Assembly: GCF_000215955.2 (NCBI RefSeq)
Contig: NZ_AFNV02000012.1
Location: 62,001 to 126,000, forward strand
From: Salinisphaera shabanensis E1L3A
Lineage (GTDB): Bacteria > Pseudomonadota > Gammaproteobacteria > Nevskiales > Salinisphaeraceae
Direction: 5' to 3'
Length of the DNA stretch: 64,000 nucleotides
Below the pieces are notes generated by a model, which was given only the letters and a program-made list of their open reading frames with translations, ran no database searches and was not told where the DNA came from. Shown one piece after another: positions 54,787 through 62,536 of the stretch. Both the position numbers and the translations under genes were made by a program. Each line of letters opens with the position of its first letter. Positions within the stretch are counted from its first letter, which is position 1.

Positions 54787-55383
54787 CTATAATCGAGCGG
54801 GATTACCGAATCGGTCGGCGAACACAAATTCGCTTAACGCACGACGCTCCCGTGGCTTGCTGTCGCGCTCGATGAGCGCCTGATTCATGTTGTCCGACGT
54901 CTGGCGATAACCGATCGCCATGGCAGTGAATGCTTCGGCATGATCGGGAATTGCGAACTCGGTGCGTGCGGCCTCCGGATCCATGCCGATCATCTGGTGT
55001 ACAAACAGCTTACGCGTGGTCGCCTCGGTGACCAGGTTGGCCGACGCCAGCCCCAGATCATGCTCGGCGGCTTTGTTCGATTCGCCGTTCAGGCTGAAAG
55101 TGCGAACCACCACGCCCAGGGCCAGCACCGGCGCGTTCTGCGCCCAGGCGCGGTTGCCTTCGACAAGACATTCGAGAATCCGCGCGTGCGTATCGCCTTC
55201 GCCCTTGATCCCGACGATATAACGCCAAGGCTGCTCATTGTAGGAAGACGGCGCCCAGCGCGCGGCCTCGAACAAGCTGGCAAGATCCTGAGCCGGCACG
55301 GGCTTGTCGCTGAAGGCGTAGGGGCTCCAGCGCACAGCCAACGTGTTGTGAATACGGTGATCGGTCGCTGCGTTTTTGCTCAT
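54787..55383 (-). CDS. Nitroreductase family protein
   Basis: A 198-residue FMN-binding oxidoreductase. The N-terminal RWSPYAFSDKPVP and the AARWAPSSYNEQPWRYIVG block form the FMN-phosphate site of this family; EAFTAMAIGYR near the C-terminus is also typical. Such enzymes reduce nitro compounds or quinones with NAD(P)H; the natural substrate is rarely known. It is on the same strand as wrbA, 44 nt downstream of it, so the two probably form an operon for quinone/nitro-compound detoxification. Confidence 0.85.
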   Translation of the reverse strand: MSKNAATDHRIHNTLAVRWSPYAFSDKPVPAQDLASLFEAARWAPSSYNEQPWRYIVGIKGEGDTHARILECLVEGNRAWAQNAPVLALGVVVRTFSLNGESNKAAEHDLGLASANLVTEATTRKLFVHQMIGMDPEAARTEFAIPDHAEAFTAMAIGYRQTSDNMNQALIERDSKPRERRALSEFVFADRFGNPARL

Positions 55384-55427
55384 GCCCCTATCCTTGCGAT
55401 TGTGTATCGGCGTATGCGTGAACTGTG

Positions 55428-56030
55428 TCAGAGGCTCAACGCCGTGGCTAGTCTGGCCACTTTTTCGCCCTGGTAACGGGCGATCGACAACTCTTTTTCA
55501 CTGGGCTGGCGCGAACCGTCGCCGCCGGCGTAGGTCGATGCGCCATAGGGCGAGCCGCCGCGCAGTTCGGAAATATCGAACAGCTCCTGTGCGCCCGCGT
55601 AATCGACCGGCACGATCAGCATGCCGTGATGCGCCAACGTGTTCCAGAAGGAGGTAATCGTGGTTTCGTTACCCGCGCCGGTGGCGCTGGAGGTAAATAC
55701 ACTGGCGAATTTGTTTACCAGCTTGCCGTTGGCCCACAGGCCGCCGGTCTGATCCAGGAACGTGCGCATCTGACCAGCCATATTGCCGAATCGCGTGGGC
55801 GTACCAAAAACGATGGCATCGTAGTCCGCAATCTCGCCCGGCTCGGCCACGGCGGCACCCTGATCGGTCTTTGCGCCGGCGGCTTCCAGCGCCGCGTCGC
55901 TCATGGTTTCGGGTACGCGCTTTAGCGTAACTTCCACACCATCGACGCTTTTCGCCCCGTTGACGACCGCGTTGGCCAGCGTCTCGATATGACCGTACAT
56001 CGAGTAATAGAGCACCAGAACCTTTTTCAT
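55428..56030 (-). CDS. wrbA: NAD(P)H:quinone oxidoreductase WrbA
   Basis: A 200-residue flavodoxin-like FMN enzyme that reduces quinones by two electrons, avoiding semiquinones. The FMN-phosphate loop [15 protein letters not shown] is at 8-22, [12 protein letters not shown] at about 77-88 and the [20 protein letters not shown] loop near the end binds the isoalloxazine, all as in WrbA. Length is usual. The ATG giving [10 protein letters not shown] is used; the open frame upstream is not coding-like. Upstream lie a LysR regulator gene (divergent) and its operator-like dyad. Confidence 0.93.
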   Translation of the reverse strand: MKKVLVLYYSMYGHIETLANAVVNGAKSVDGVEVTLKRVPETMSDAALEAAGAKTDQGAAVAEPGEIADYDAIVFGTPTRFGNMAGQMRTFLDQTGGLWANGKLVNKFASVFTSSATGAGNETTITSFWNTLAHHGMLIVPVDYAGAQELFDISELRGGSPYGASTYAGGDGSRQPSEKELSIARYQGEKVARLATALSL

Positions 56031-56203
56031 AACGACATCCGTTTTTTTTCGCGGCTTGCAGCCCAAAGGCTGCAGACCAGTAAATGACAGCACCGGGCAG
56101 ATTCGCTCGACCCGCCGTAACGAATCGAGCAACGCTTCGGTTACACGGTGCAACATAAAACGTGCGTCACGGCGATGAAAGCGAAGCCTTTTGGCATACT
56201 CTT

Positions 56204-56216
56204 TCAAATTATTTGA
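56204..56216. promoter_or_regulatory. LysR-type operator (T-N11-A dyad)
   Basis: TCAAATTATTTGA is a perfect palindrome with the LTTR spacing T-N11-A, 16 nt before the LysR start and in the wrbA-lysR intergenic region. It suits autoregulation and possibly control of wrbA, 174 nt away. Confidence 0.6.
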
Positions 56217-56231
56217 CTGAGTTTCCTTGCC

Positions 56232-57137
56232 ATGGCTACCCAGGGTTCGCCGGTGCGACTCGAAGCGCTCGAGGCGCTGGATGCGATTGCTCGTTATGGC
56301 AGCTTCGCCGCCGCAGCCGCATCGCTGTACCGCGTACCTTCAGCGATCTCGTACACGATCAATCAGCTTGAATCGGATCTGGGCATTACCGTATTCGACA
56401 GAAGCGGCCATCGCGCGGTGCTCACCCCCGCGGGACAACTGCTACTCGACGAAGGCCGGCGTATATTGACCGCCAGCCGCGAGCTCGGCGCAGCCGCGCG
56501 GCGCCTGGCCGACAACTGGGAACCTGAACTGCGCCTGGCGCTCAACGGCCTGATCGCACCGCGCGAACTCTGGCCGGCGCTCGCCGACTTTCATCGCGCC
56601 CATCCCGCGATCAATGTGCGCCTGCGCGAAGAAATCCTCGGCGGCACCTGGGAAGCATTGATCGAAGACCAGGTCGATCTGGCCATCGGCGTGGCCGACC
56701 CGCCAACCAAAACCGGTATTCAGCGTGCGCTGTTCAACCCCGTGGAATTTGTGTTCTGTTGCGCGCCCAATCATCCGTTGGCCGCTCATGAACAACCGTT
56801 GACCGAGGATGCATTGCGGATGCATCGCGCCGTGGTGGTCGCCGATAGCGCGCGGGCCCTTGCACCGCGCAGCGCAGGACTGCTCGACGGGCAGCCACGG
56901 CTCACCGTGGCCAGCATGCACAGCAAGATCGAGGCCATAGAACAGGGCCTCGGCGTCGGCCATTGCCCTGCCGGGTGGGTGCGCGACCATCTACAAGCGG
57001 GGCGTCTTGTTACCTGTGAACTGGCGACGCCACGCGCTGTGCAGCCGTCATATCTGCTCTGGAAAAGCACCACCGCAGGGCGGGGTTTGCAGTGGTTCAT
57101 CAATCGCCTGGCGGCGCCGACGAACCCACGCGTCTAG
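56232..57137 (+). CDS. LysR-family transcriptional regulator
   Basis: A 301-residue LTTR: N-terminal winged helix ([38 protein letters not shown], residues about 8-46) and periplasmic-binding-like effector domain with typical [11 protein letters not shown] and [21 protein letters not shown]. It is divergent from wrbA, which makes the nitroreductase-wrbA operon its likely target. Effector probably a quinone or other electrophile by context only. Confidence 0.88.
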   Translation: MATQGSPVRLEALEALDAIARYGSFAAAAASLYRVPSAISYTINQLESDLGITVFDRSGHRAVLTPAGQLLLDEGRRILTASRELGAAARRLADNWEPELRLALNGLIAPRELWPALADFHRAHPAINVRLREEILGGTWEALIEDQVDLAIGVADPPTKTGIQRALFNPVEFVFCCAPNHPLAAHEQPLTEDALRMHRAVVVADSARALAPRSAGLLDGQPRLTVASMHSKIEAIEQGLGVGHCPAGWVRDHLQAGRLVTCELATPRAVQPSYLLWKSTTAGRGLQWFINRLAAPTNPRV

Positions 57138-57140
57138 GCT

Positions 57141-57938
57141 TCAGCTCAGACCGCGCGCCTCGCAAATACGTTCGTAGGCGGCACCGATCTCGCGCGTTTT
57201 CTCTTCGGCCATTTCCCGCATGCTTTCCGGCATGCCTTTGGCCGCGAGTTTGTCGGGGTGGTTCTGGCTCATCTGACGACGATAGGCTTTCTTGACCTCG
57301 CCATCGCTGGCAGAGGAATCTACGCCGAGCACCGTATATGCCTGCTCGAGCTGCTCTTTCGGGTCGACACCCGCTTTCGAGCCCATACCGTCGCCCGAGG
57401 TGCTGCCCGGGCCGCGGCCGGACAGCATCGCTTCGAGCTGGCGGATTTCCATTTCCGACAGACCCAGCCCGCGCGCCACACGCATGAGCATGTCGTGCTC
57501 GGCATTGCTGACCTTGCCATCGGCCGCAATCGCGGCGATCTGCACCTGCAGAAACATCTGATGCAACGCGCGCTGGCCGCGTGCGACCTTACAGAACTTT
57601 TCGACCTCGCCGTCCAAATCGAAATCGTCGGCCTTGCCACGATTGAACGACGCCCGCGCCTGCGCTTTCTGCTCGTCATTAAGCCGCAGCTTGGCGAACA
57701 GATCCTCGGCCACGCGTATTTCGTCGCGCGTGACTTGGCCATCGGCCTTGCACAGCGCGCCCATGACCGCGAACGTGGAATCCAGGAACTGCGCACGGAT
57801 AGTGCCAAGCGCGCCCTTGAGCAGCGTCATGGCCAGCATCTGCGCGCCCGCGAAGCCAAGAACACCGCCAAGCAACACGCCGGGCAAACCCATAATGGCG
57901 CCACCGATCACGGCACCGATGATCATTGCAATAAGCAT
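57141..57938 (-). CDS. djlA: Co-chaperone DjlA
   Basis: A 265-residue membrane-anchored J-domain protein. An N-terminal glycine-rich helix (IGAVIGGAIMGLPGVLLGGVLGF) anchors it in the inner membrane; a TerB-like domain follows (about 45-180) and a C-terminal J domain (about 200-265) has the DnaK-stimulating HPD in YRRQMSQNHPDKLAAKG. It recruits DnaK at the membrane. The ATG at 57938 is preferred to one 39 nt upstream. It converges on the LysR gene with only 3 nt between the stops. Confidence 0.9.
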   Translation of the reverse strand: MLIAMIIGAVIGGAIMGLPGVLLGGVLGFAGAQMLAMTLLKGALGTIRAQFLDSTFAVMGALCKADGQVTRDEIRVAEDLFAKLRLNDEQKAQARASFNRGKADDFDLDGEVEKFCKVARGQRALHQMFLQVQIAAIAADGKVSNAEHDMLMRVARGLGLSEMEIRQLEAMLSGRGPGSTSGDGMGSKAGVDPKEQLEQAYTVLGVDSSASDGEVKKAYRRQMSQNHPDKLAAKGMPESMREMAEEKTREIGAAYERICEARGLS

Positions 57939-58111
57939 GGGCGTGATTCTACCTGTCGCGCGCGCGGCTTGCTTCATCTCGCACGCCGAGCCCTGTCGGC
58001 TATGTCGTCACACGATTGTCATCGCAGTGTCACGTTGACGGCACAAGGTGTGCATCGGCCGCGCACCGCGGCCTCGATCATCCATGCATTCACGAGCGCC
58101 GGGGACTTGTC

Positions 58112-58810
58112 ATGTCGCGTTTCGCTATCCGTTTCATCCTTCAGGCGGGCCTGATCACCGGCCTGATCGTTCTTGCCGGCTGTGCCGGCGTACGTCAAAT
58201 CGACACGGGCAACACCCCAGGGGCCGCCAGCGCCGAGTTGTTCGTGCCCTATCAGTATCAAGTGCAAGCGATCGATGGCACCGAACTGCGCAGCAGTTTC
58301 TACAGCTTCGACGGACGCGACCAGACCCTGCGCGTCGCGCCCGGCGAGCACACGCTCGTATTGCGCTATTTCGATCTCATCGAAGACAACGGCGACCGTA
58401 CCGACGACTACGCTCGCGTGCTCTCGGAGCCCATTACGGTGAGTTTCACCGCCCGCGCGGACAGCCGCTATGCAGTGACCGGCGAGCGCCCGAGCACCCC
58501 GAGCGCGGGCGAAGCCTTTGCCGCCAACCCGAGCCTGGCGATCGAGAACCGGGCCAGCGGCGACACGGTCAGCGGCGAAATTGCCGTGGCCGAACCCGAA
58601 ATCGAAACCATCCGGCGCGGCAATACGGTGTTCGCACCGGTGGGCAAAACCGCGGCCGCCAGCGCGGATACCCCGCAGCCCGCCCCCAAAAACGCACCGC
58701 CACAGTCGCTGCAGATGCTCAAATACTGGTGGGACAATGCCAGCCAGGCCGAACGCGACCGTTTCGAGGCCTGGCGCCAGCAAAGCGCCGGCCAAAGCGG
58801 CGTTCAATAA
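58112..58810 (+). CDS. DUF2057 family lipoprotein (YccT-like)
   Basis: A 232-residue exported lipoprotein: signal peptide with lipobox VLAGC, then a beta-rich domain PYQYQVQAIDGTELRSSFYSFD and APGEHTLVLRYFDLIED, which match DUF2057. The last third is Pro/Ala-rich and ends in a helical segment ALKYWWDNASQAERDRFEAW-like (LKYWWDNASQAERDRFEAW). Function unknown. It converges on the pdeM gene with 28 nt between the stops. Confidence 0.7.
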   Translation: MSRFAIRFILQAGLITGLIVLAGCAGVRQIDTGNTPGAASAELFVPYQYQVQAIDGTELRSSFYSFDGRDQTLRVAPGEHTLVLRYFDLIEDNGDRTDDYARVLSEPITVSFTARADSRYAVTGERPSTPSAGEAFAANPSLAIENRASGDTVSGEIAVAEPEIETIRRGNTVFAPVGKTAAASADTPQPAPKNAPPQSLQMLKYWWDNASQAERDRFEAWRQQSAGQSGVQ

Positions 58811-58838
58811 TGGCGTCGAAGAAGCCGGGCAGCGGCGA

Positions 58839-59522
58839 TTACCCCATCGCCGCCTCAATCACCTCGTCGTCGCCGACCACGAACACGCGGTCGCCCTCGG
58901 CCGGCGAAATCCGCTGGCCGCCGGCAAAGCTGCAGAATGCCGGCAGCATCAAGCCATCGGCATGGCGCCAGAACACCGGCACGCGGAGCCGTTCGCGACC
59001 GGCGCCCAGATGAACCACGGGATGCACGTGGCCGGCGAGCACCGGCCCGCGCGCGTCCGCCTCGGGTTCGTGGCGTAGCACGAAGGGCGCCTCGAACAGG
59101 CTGCCCGCATGCCAGCGCACGTCGCAGTCGATAGGCAAGCGCTCAGCCCGATCGTGATTGCCACGTGTGACGATCATCTCGACATCGGCATGGCGTACGC
59201 GCCATGCGGCAAAGCGAGCCAGCCAGGGCGTATCCACTGCCGGCGGCGCATGGACAAAATCCCCGAGCACGATCAGTCGCCGGGCCTGGGTTTCGGCCAG
59301 CGCTATGCCCAGGCGCGCCAGATCCGCGTCGGTCGTGCCGCTGGGTACGCCCAGGCCCTGGCGTCGAAACACACCCGCCTTGCCAAAATGCGTATCCGCC
59401 ACGAACAACGTCGCGCGCGCCGGCCAGAACACGCTGTGATCGCCGCGTAGCCATAGCGGCTCGCCGCCAATATCGAGTTCGAGTTGGCCGACCGGCCGCG
59501 CTTGTTCGGCTTTCAGTGACAT
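58839..59522 (-). CDS. pdeM: Ligase-associated DNA-damage-response phosphoesterase PdeM
   Basis: A 227-residue calcineurin-type metallophosphoesterase. The two-metal motifs are present: DTHFGK (Asp43, His45), GDFVHA (Asp88), GNHD (Asn122, His123) and GHVHP (His165, His167). It belongs to the subgroup always encoded with an ATP-dependent ligase, an Lhr-type helicase and usually an exonuclease in bacteria, all presumed to act together on damaged DNA; its true substrate is unproven. The ATG at 59522 is used. It is last in the cassette seen here, 178 nt from the helicase gene, and on the same strand. Confidence 0.88.
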   Translation of the reverse strand: MSLKAEQARPVGQLELDIGGEPLWLRGDHSVFWPARATLFVADTHFGKAGVFRRQGLGVPSGTTDADLARLGIALAETQARRLIVLGDFVHAPPAVDTPWLARFAAWRVRHADVEMIVTRGNHDRAERLPIDCDVRWHAGSLFEAPFVLRHEPEADARGPVLAGHVHPVVHLGAGRERLRVPVFWRHADGLMLPAFCSFAGGQRISPAEGDRVFVVGDDEVIEAAMG

Positions 59523-59700
59523 GGCTTTTTCGGTACGAAAACGATCTCTAGCGTTCTCAAACAACGCGGTTCGGCGATATAGCTTAGGGCGCTGGGCACC
59601 ATTGCAACCAGCAGGGTCTTACGACCTCGATCCGCGTCTCGCTGCCCATGCGTCGGCATGGCCTTCTGACGGGGTGCGTTCGAGATATTCGCCGGGACGC

Positions 59701-62178
59701 TCATTTGCGCGCTTCGTTCTTCGGCTTCTTGTCTGCGGCCTTTTCCAGCTGCACGGTCATGCGTTCGACCCGGTCGCGCCAGGACTCGTTCGAGACCTGG
59801 CTGGCCACGCGCTCGACCCAGAGCGGAAACCCCAGCGGCGTGAGCCGCGGCGGGTTGGCCACACACAGCGACTGGCGCGCGATGCGTTCGAGCGCGGCAT
59901 GTACGCGATTGAACTCCAGTTCGCGTTCCAGCACTTCGCGACGGGCCTGGTCGAGCAGCAGGTTGGCGGCGTCGTAGCGGGTAAGCACATCGAAGACCAA
60001 CCCGCTCGAGGCCTGCACCTGACGCGCGCTCTTGTGGGCACCGGGATAGCCGGAAAACACCAGCCCGGCGATCCGGGCGATATCGCGAAATGCCCGCTTG
60101 GACAGCTCGGCAGCATTCAGACAGGCCAGCAGGTCGTCCACCAGATTATCCGGCGAGAGTGCGGCGCGCAGCTCGGCCTCGCTGAAATCGACCTTGTTGC
60201 GGGTAACGAGTTCGAAGCCGTAATCGTTGACCGAAAACCGGAACGAGGCCTTATGCATCTGCGCCAGCCGCCAGGCCACCAGCGCCGACAGGCCTTCATG
60301 GGCAAGCCGGCCCGCAAAAGGGTAGAAGAACCAGTGTCGGCCTTCGCGGCTGGTGACATGCTCGATGAGCAGTTCGTCGGCCGCCGGCAACGCCGACCAG
60401 CGGCGCTGAATCTCCAGCAGATCGCGAATCGCCGCCAGTTCGGGCTCGCGGTAATCGCCGTCGCGGGCGGCTTCCAGCAAGCCACGAATCGCGTCGGCGA
60501 GCGTCCCGGAAATCGCCATGCGTCCGCCGGCCCAGCGCGGCACCTGGCGGTTCTTGCGGGTGGCCGCTTTCACATAGGCCGTGAGCTCGCGTACACGCAC
60601 CAGTTCCAGCAGCCGGCCCGAGAACAGAAACACATCGCCCGGCTTGAGTTGGGCGATGAAGCGCTCTTCCACCGTCCCCAGACGCCCACCTTTCATGAAG
60701 CGCACGCTAATGGCCGCATCGGAGGTGATCGTGCCCATGGTCATACGATGCCGGCGCGCAATACGCCGATCGGTCACCGCCAGGCGCCCGTTGGCGCGTT
60801 CGACGCGCTGGAATTCGGGATAGGCCGAGAGTGCCGCGCCGCCACGGGTGACGAAATCCAGCGTCCACTGCCATTCATCATCACTCAGATCGCGATAGGC
60901 ACGGCTGCTGCGAACTTCGGCCAGCAATGCGTTTTCATCGACCCCGCCATCGCGCGTGCTACCCAGCGCGCGGGTCACGAGGTGCTGTGAGAGCACATCG
61001 AGCGCACCGGTCAACGGTACACGCGCTTCGACCTCGCCCGCCATGGCCTTGCGCCGGGCGGCGGCGATCTCGACCAATTCGAAGGCATGGGTGGGCACAC
61101 ACAGAATACGACTGGCCACGCCCGGCCGATGACCGGAACGCCCAGCACGCTGCAGCAGCCGCGCCACGCCCTTGGGGCTGCCAATCTGGATGACCTGATC
61201 GACCGGCGAGAAATCCACGCCGAGATCGAGGCTGGAAGTGGCCACCACGCAGCGCAGGCGGCCATCCGCGATCATCGCCTCGACCTGCTCGCGCAGCCCG
61301 CGATCGAGCGAGCCGTGATGCAACGCAATCTGTGCCAGCCAGTCGGGGCGCGCACGCAGTAGAGCCTGATGCCACAGCTCGGCCTGTGAGCGCGTATTGG
61401 TGAATAGCAGCGTCGTTTGGGCGGCTTCAAGGGCTTCCACCACCGGTTCGACCAGACGCGTGCCCAGATGCCCGGCCCAGGGAAAACGCTCGATCGTATC
61501 CGGGATAAGTGCGGCGATTTGTGTCTCGGCCGGCACCACCCCCCGAATTTCGTGCGCGCTCTGGCCGCCGGTCAACGCATCGGCGGCCTGGTCGAGATTG
61601 GCCAGCGTGGCTGATAGCCCCCAGGTTCGCAGTGCCGGGCGCAGCGTACGCAATCGGGCCAGTGCGAGTTCGAGTTGCACGCCACGTTTGGTCGACAACA
61701 GCTCGTGCCATTCGTCGACCACCACGCCTTGAAGCTGGCCAAACAGCGTTTCGTGATCGGCATACGACAACAACAGCGCCAGGCTTTCAGGCGTAGTGAC
61801 GAGCGCACTCGGCAGTTTCTTGCGCTGGCGGGCCTTGATATGGCTTTTGGTATCGCCGGTGCGCTGTTCGACGGTCCAGTTCAGGCCCAGTTCGGCCGCA
61901 CTTGCGGCCAGGTGTGCGGTGGTATCCGCAGCCAGGGCCCGCAGCGGCGTGATCCAGAGCAGCGTCAGGCCCGGCGTGGCGTCCGGATCGTCGGTACGGG
62001 CAAGCCAGTCGCCAAGGGCCGCGAACCAGGCCGCCAGTGTCTTGCCGGTGCCGGTCGGCGCATGAATCAGACCCGATTCGCCTGCGCCATAAGCCGCCCA
62101 GGCTTCACGCTGAAAATCGAAGATCTGCCAGTTGCGCGCGGCGAACCAGCGCTCGATGCGCTCGTGAGCTGGCCCCAT
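59701..62178 (-). CDS. Ligase-associated DEXH-box helicase (Lhr family)
   Basis: An 825-residue superfamily 2 helicase, the short bacterial Lhr-type form of the ligase-associated cassette. Walker A PTGTGKT with Lys46, VVVDEWHELL (DEWH, Asp155-His158), SATLANL, and the C-terminal domain with VATSSLDLGVDF and QRAGRSGHRPG are visible. It unwinds DNA or DNA:RNA in repair. Its ATG follows the stop of the small membrane-protein gene without any gap (TGA-ATG), suggesting translational coupling. Confidence 0.9.
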   Translation of the reverse strand: MGPAHERIERWFAARNWQIFDFQREAWAAYGAGESGLIHAPTGTGKTLAAWFAALGDWLARTDDPDATPGLTLLWITPLRALAADTTAHLAASAAELGLNWTVEQRTGDTKSHIKARQRKKLPSALVTTPESLALLLSYADHETLFGQLQGVVVDEWHELLSTKRGVQLELALARLRTLRPALRTWGLSATLANLDQAADALTGGQSAHEIRGVVPAETQIAALIPDTIERFPWAGHLGTRLVEPVVEALEAAQTTLLFTNTRSQAELWHQALLRARPDWLAQIALHHGSLDRGLREQVEAMIADGRLRCVVATSSLDLGVDFSPVDQVIQIGSPKGVARLLQRAGRSGHRPGVASRILCVPTHAFELVEIAAARRKAMAGEVEARVPLTGALDVLSQHLVTRALGSTRDGGVDENALLAEVRSSRAYRDLSDDEWQWTLDFVTRGGAALSAYPEFQRVERANGRLAVTDRRIARRHRMTMGTITSDAAISVRFMKGGRLGTVEERFIAQLKPGDVFLFSGRLLELVRVRELTAYVKAATRKNRQVPRWAGGRMAISGTLADAIRGLLEAARDGDYREPELAAIRDLLEIQRRWSALPAADELLIEHVTSREGRHWFFYPFAGRLAHEGLSALVAWRLAQMHKASFRFSVNDYGFELVTRNKVDFSEAELRAALSPDNLVDDLLACLNAAELSKRAFRDIARIAGLVFSGYPGAHKSARQVQASSGLVFDVLTRYDAANLLLDQARREVLERELEFNRVHAALERIARQSLCVANPPRLTPLGFPLWVERVASQVSNESWRDRVERMTVQLEKAADKKPKNEARK

Positions 62179-62484
62179 TCAGTCGCGCTTGCCTGGGTTC
62201 CATCGCGCGGCAACGGCACGCGCCTGTTGTGCGATCCACGGGAAGCGCCGCTCGAAACGTCGCAGCTGTTTCTGTACCCAGATCGAATACGGCGCCAACA
62301 GAATCGCCGAAATGATCAGGAACAGGATGCCCTGCAGAATCGGCAGCACGAGCCCTGCGATACCGAGCAGAAAAAAGAACACACCGAGACCGATACGCAC
62401 ATAGTCGCGCCAGGTCATGTCGGCAAAACGAATCCGCGTGGGTTCGGGTTCGGCCGATTCATGTGATGAACGCGGCGTCGTCAT
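62179..62484 (-). CDS. Small membrane protein (PGPGW/YbaN-like) in the ligase cassette
   Basis: A 101-residue protein with two hydrophobic helices (about 29-47 and 50-65: GLGVFFFLLGIAGLVLPILQ then GILFLIISAILLAPYS) and a basic C-terminal tail (KQLRRFERRF). The LGxxGLVLPxxxGxLFL pattern resembles PGPGW- or DUF454(YbaN)-type proteins; function unknown in both. It sits between the ligase gene (52 nt upstream) and the helicase gene (0 nt), inside a DNA-repair cassette where such a protein is not part of the usual set. Confidence 0.75.
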   Translation of the reverse strand: MTTPRSSHESAEPEPTRIRFADMTWRDYVRIGLGVFFFLLGIAGLVLPILQGILFLIISAILLAPYSIWVQKQLRRFERRFPWIAQQARAVAARWNPGKRD

Positions 62485-62536
62485 ACCGAGCGCAACGGCG
62501 GTCGCGCCATTGTAGGCGTAGACGGTGTTAAAGAGA

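Noticed and set aside
59521-60990. Long plus-strand frame opposite the Lhr helicase
   Set aside because: It is fully antisense to a helicase with intact motifs and also crosses the gene boundary, so it is not a gene.
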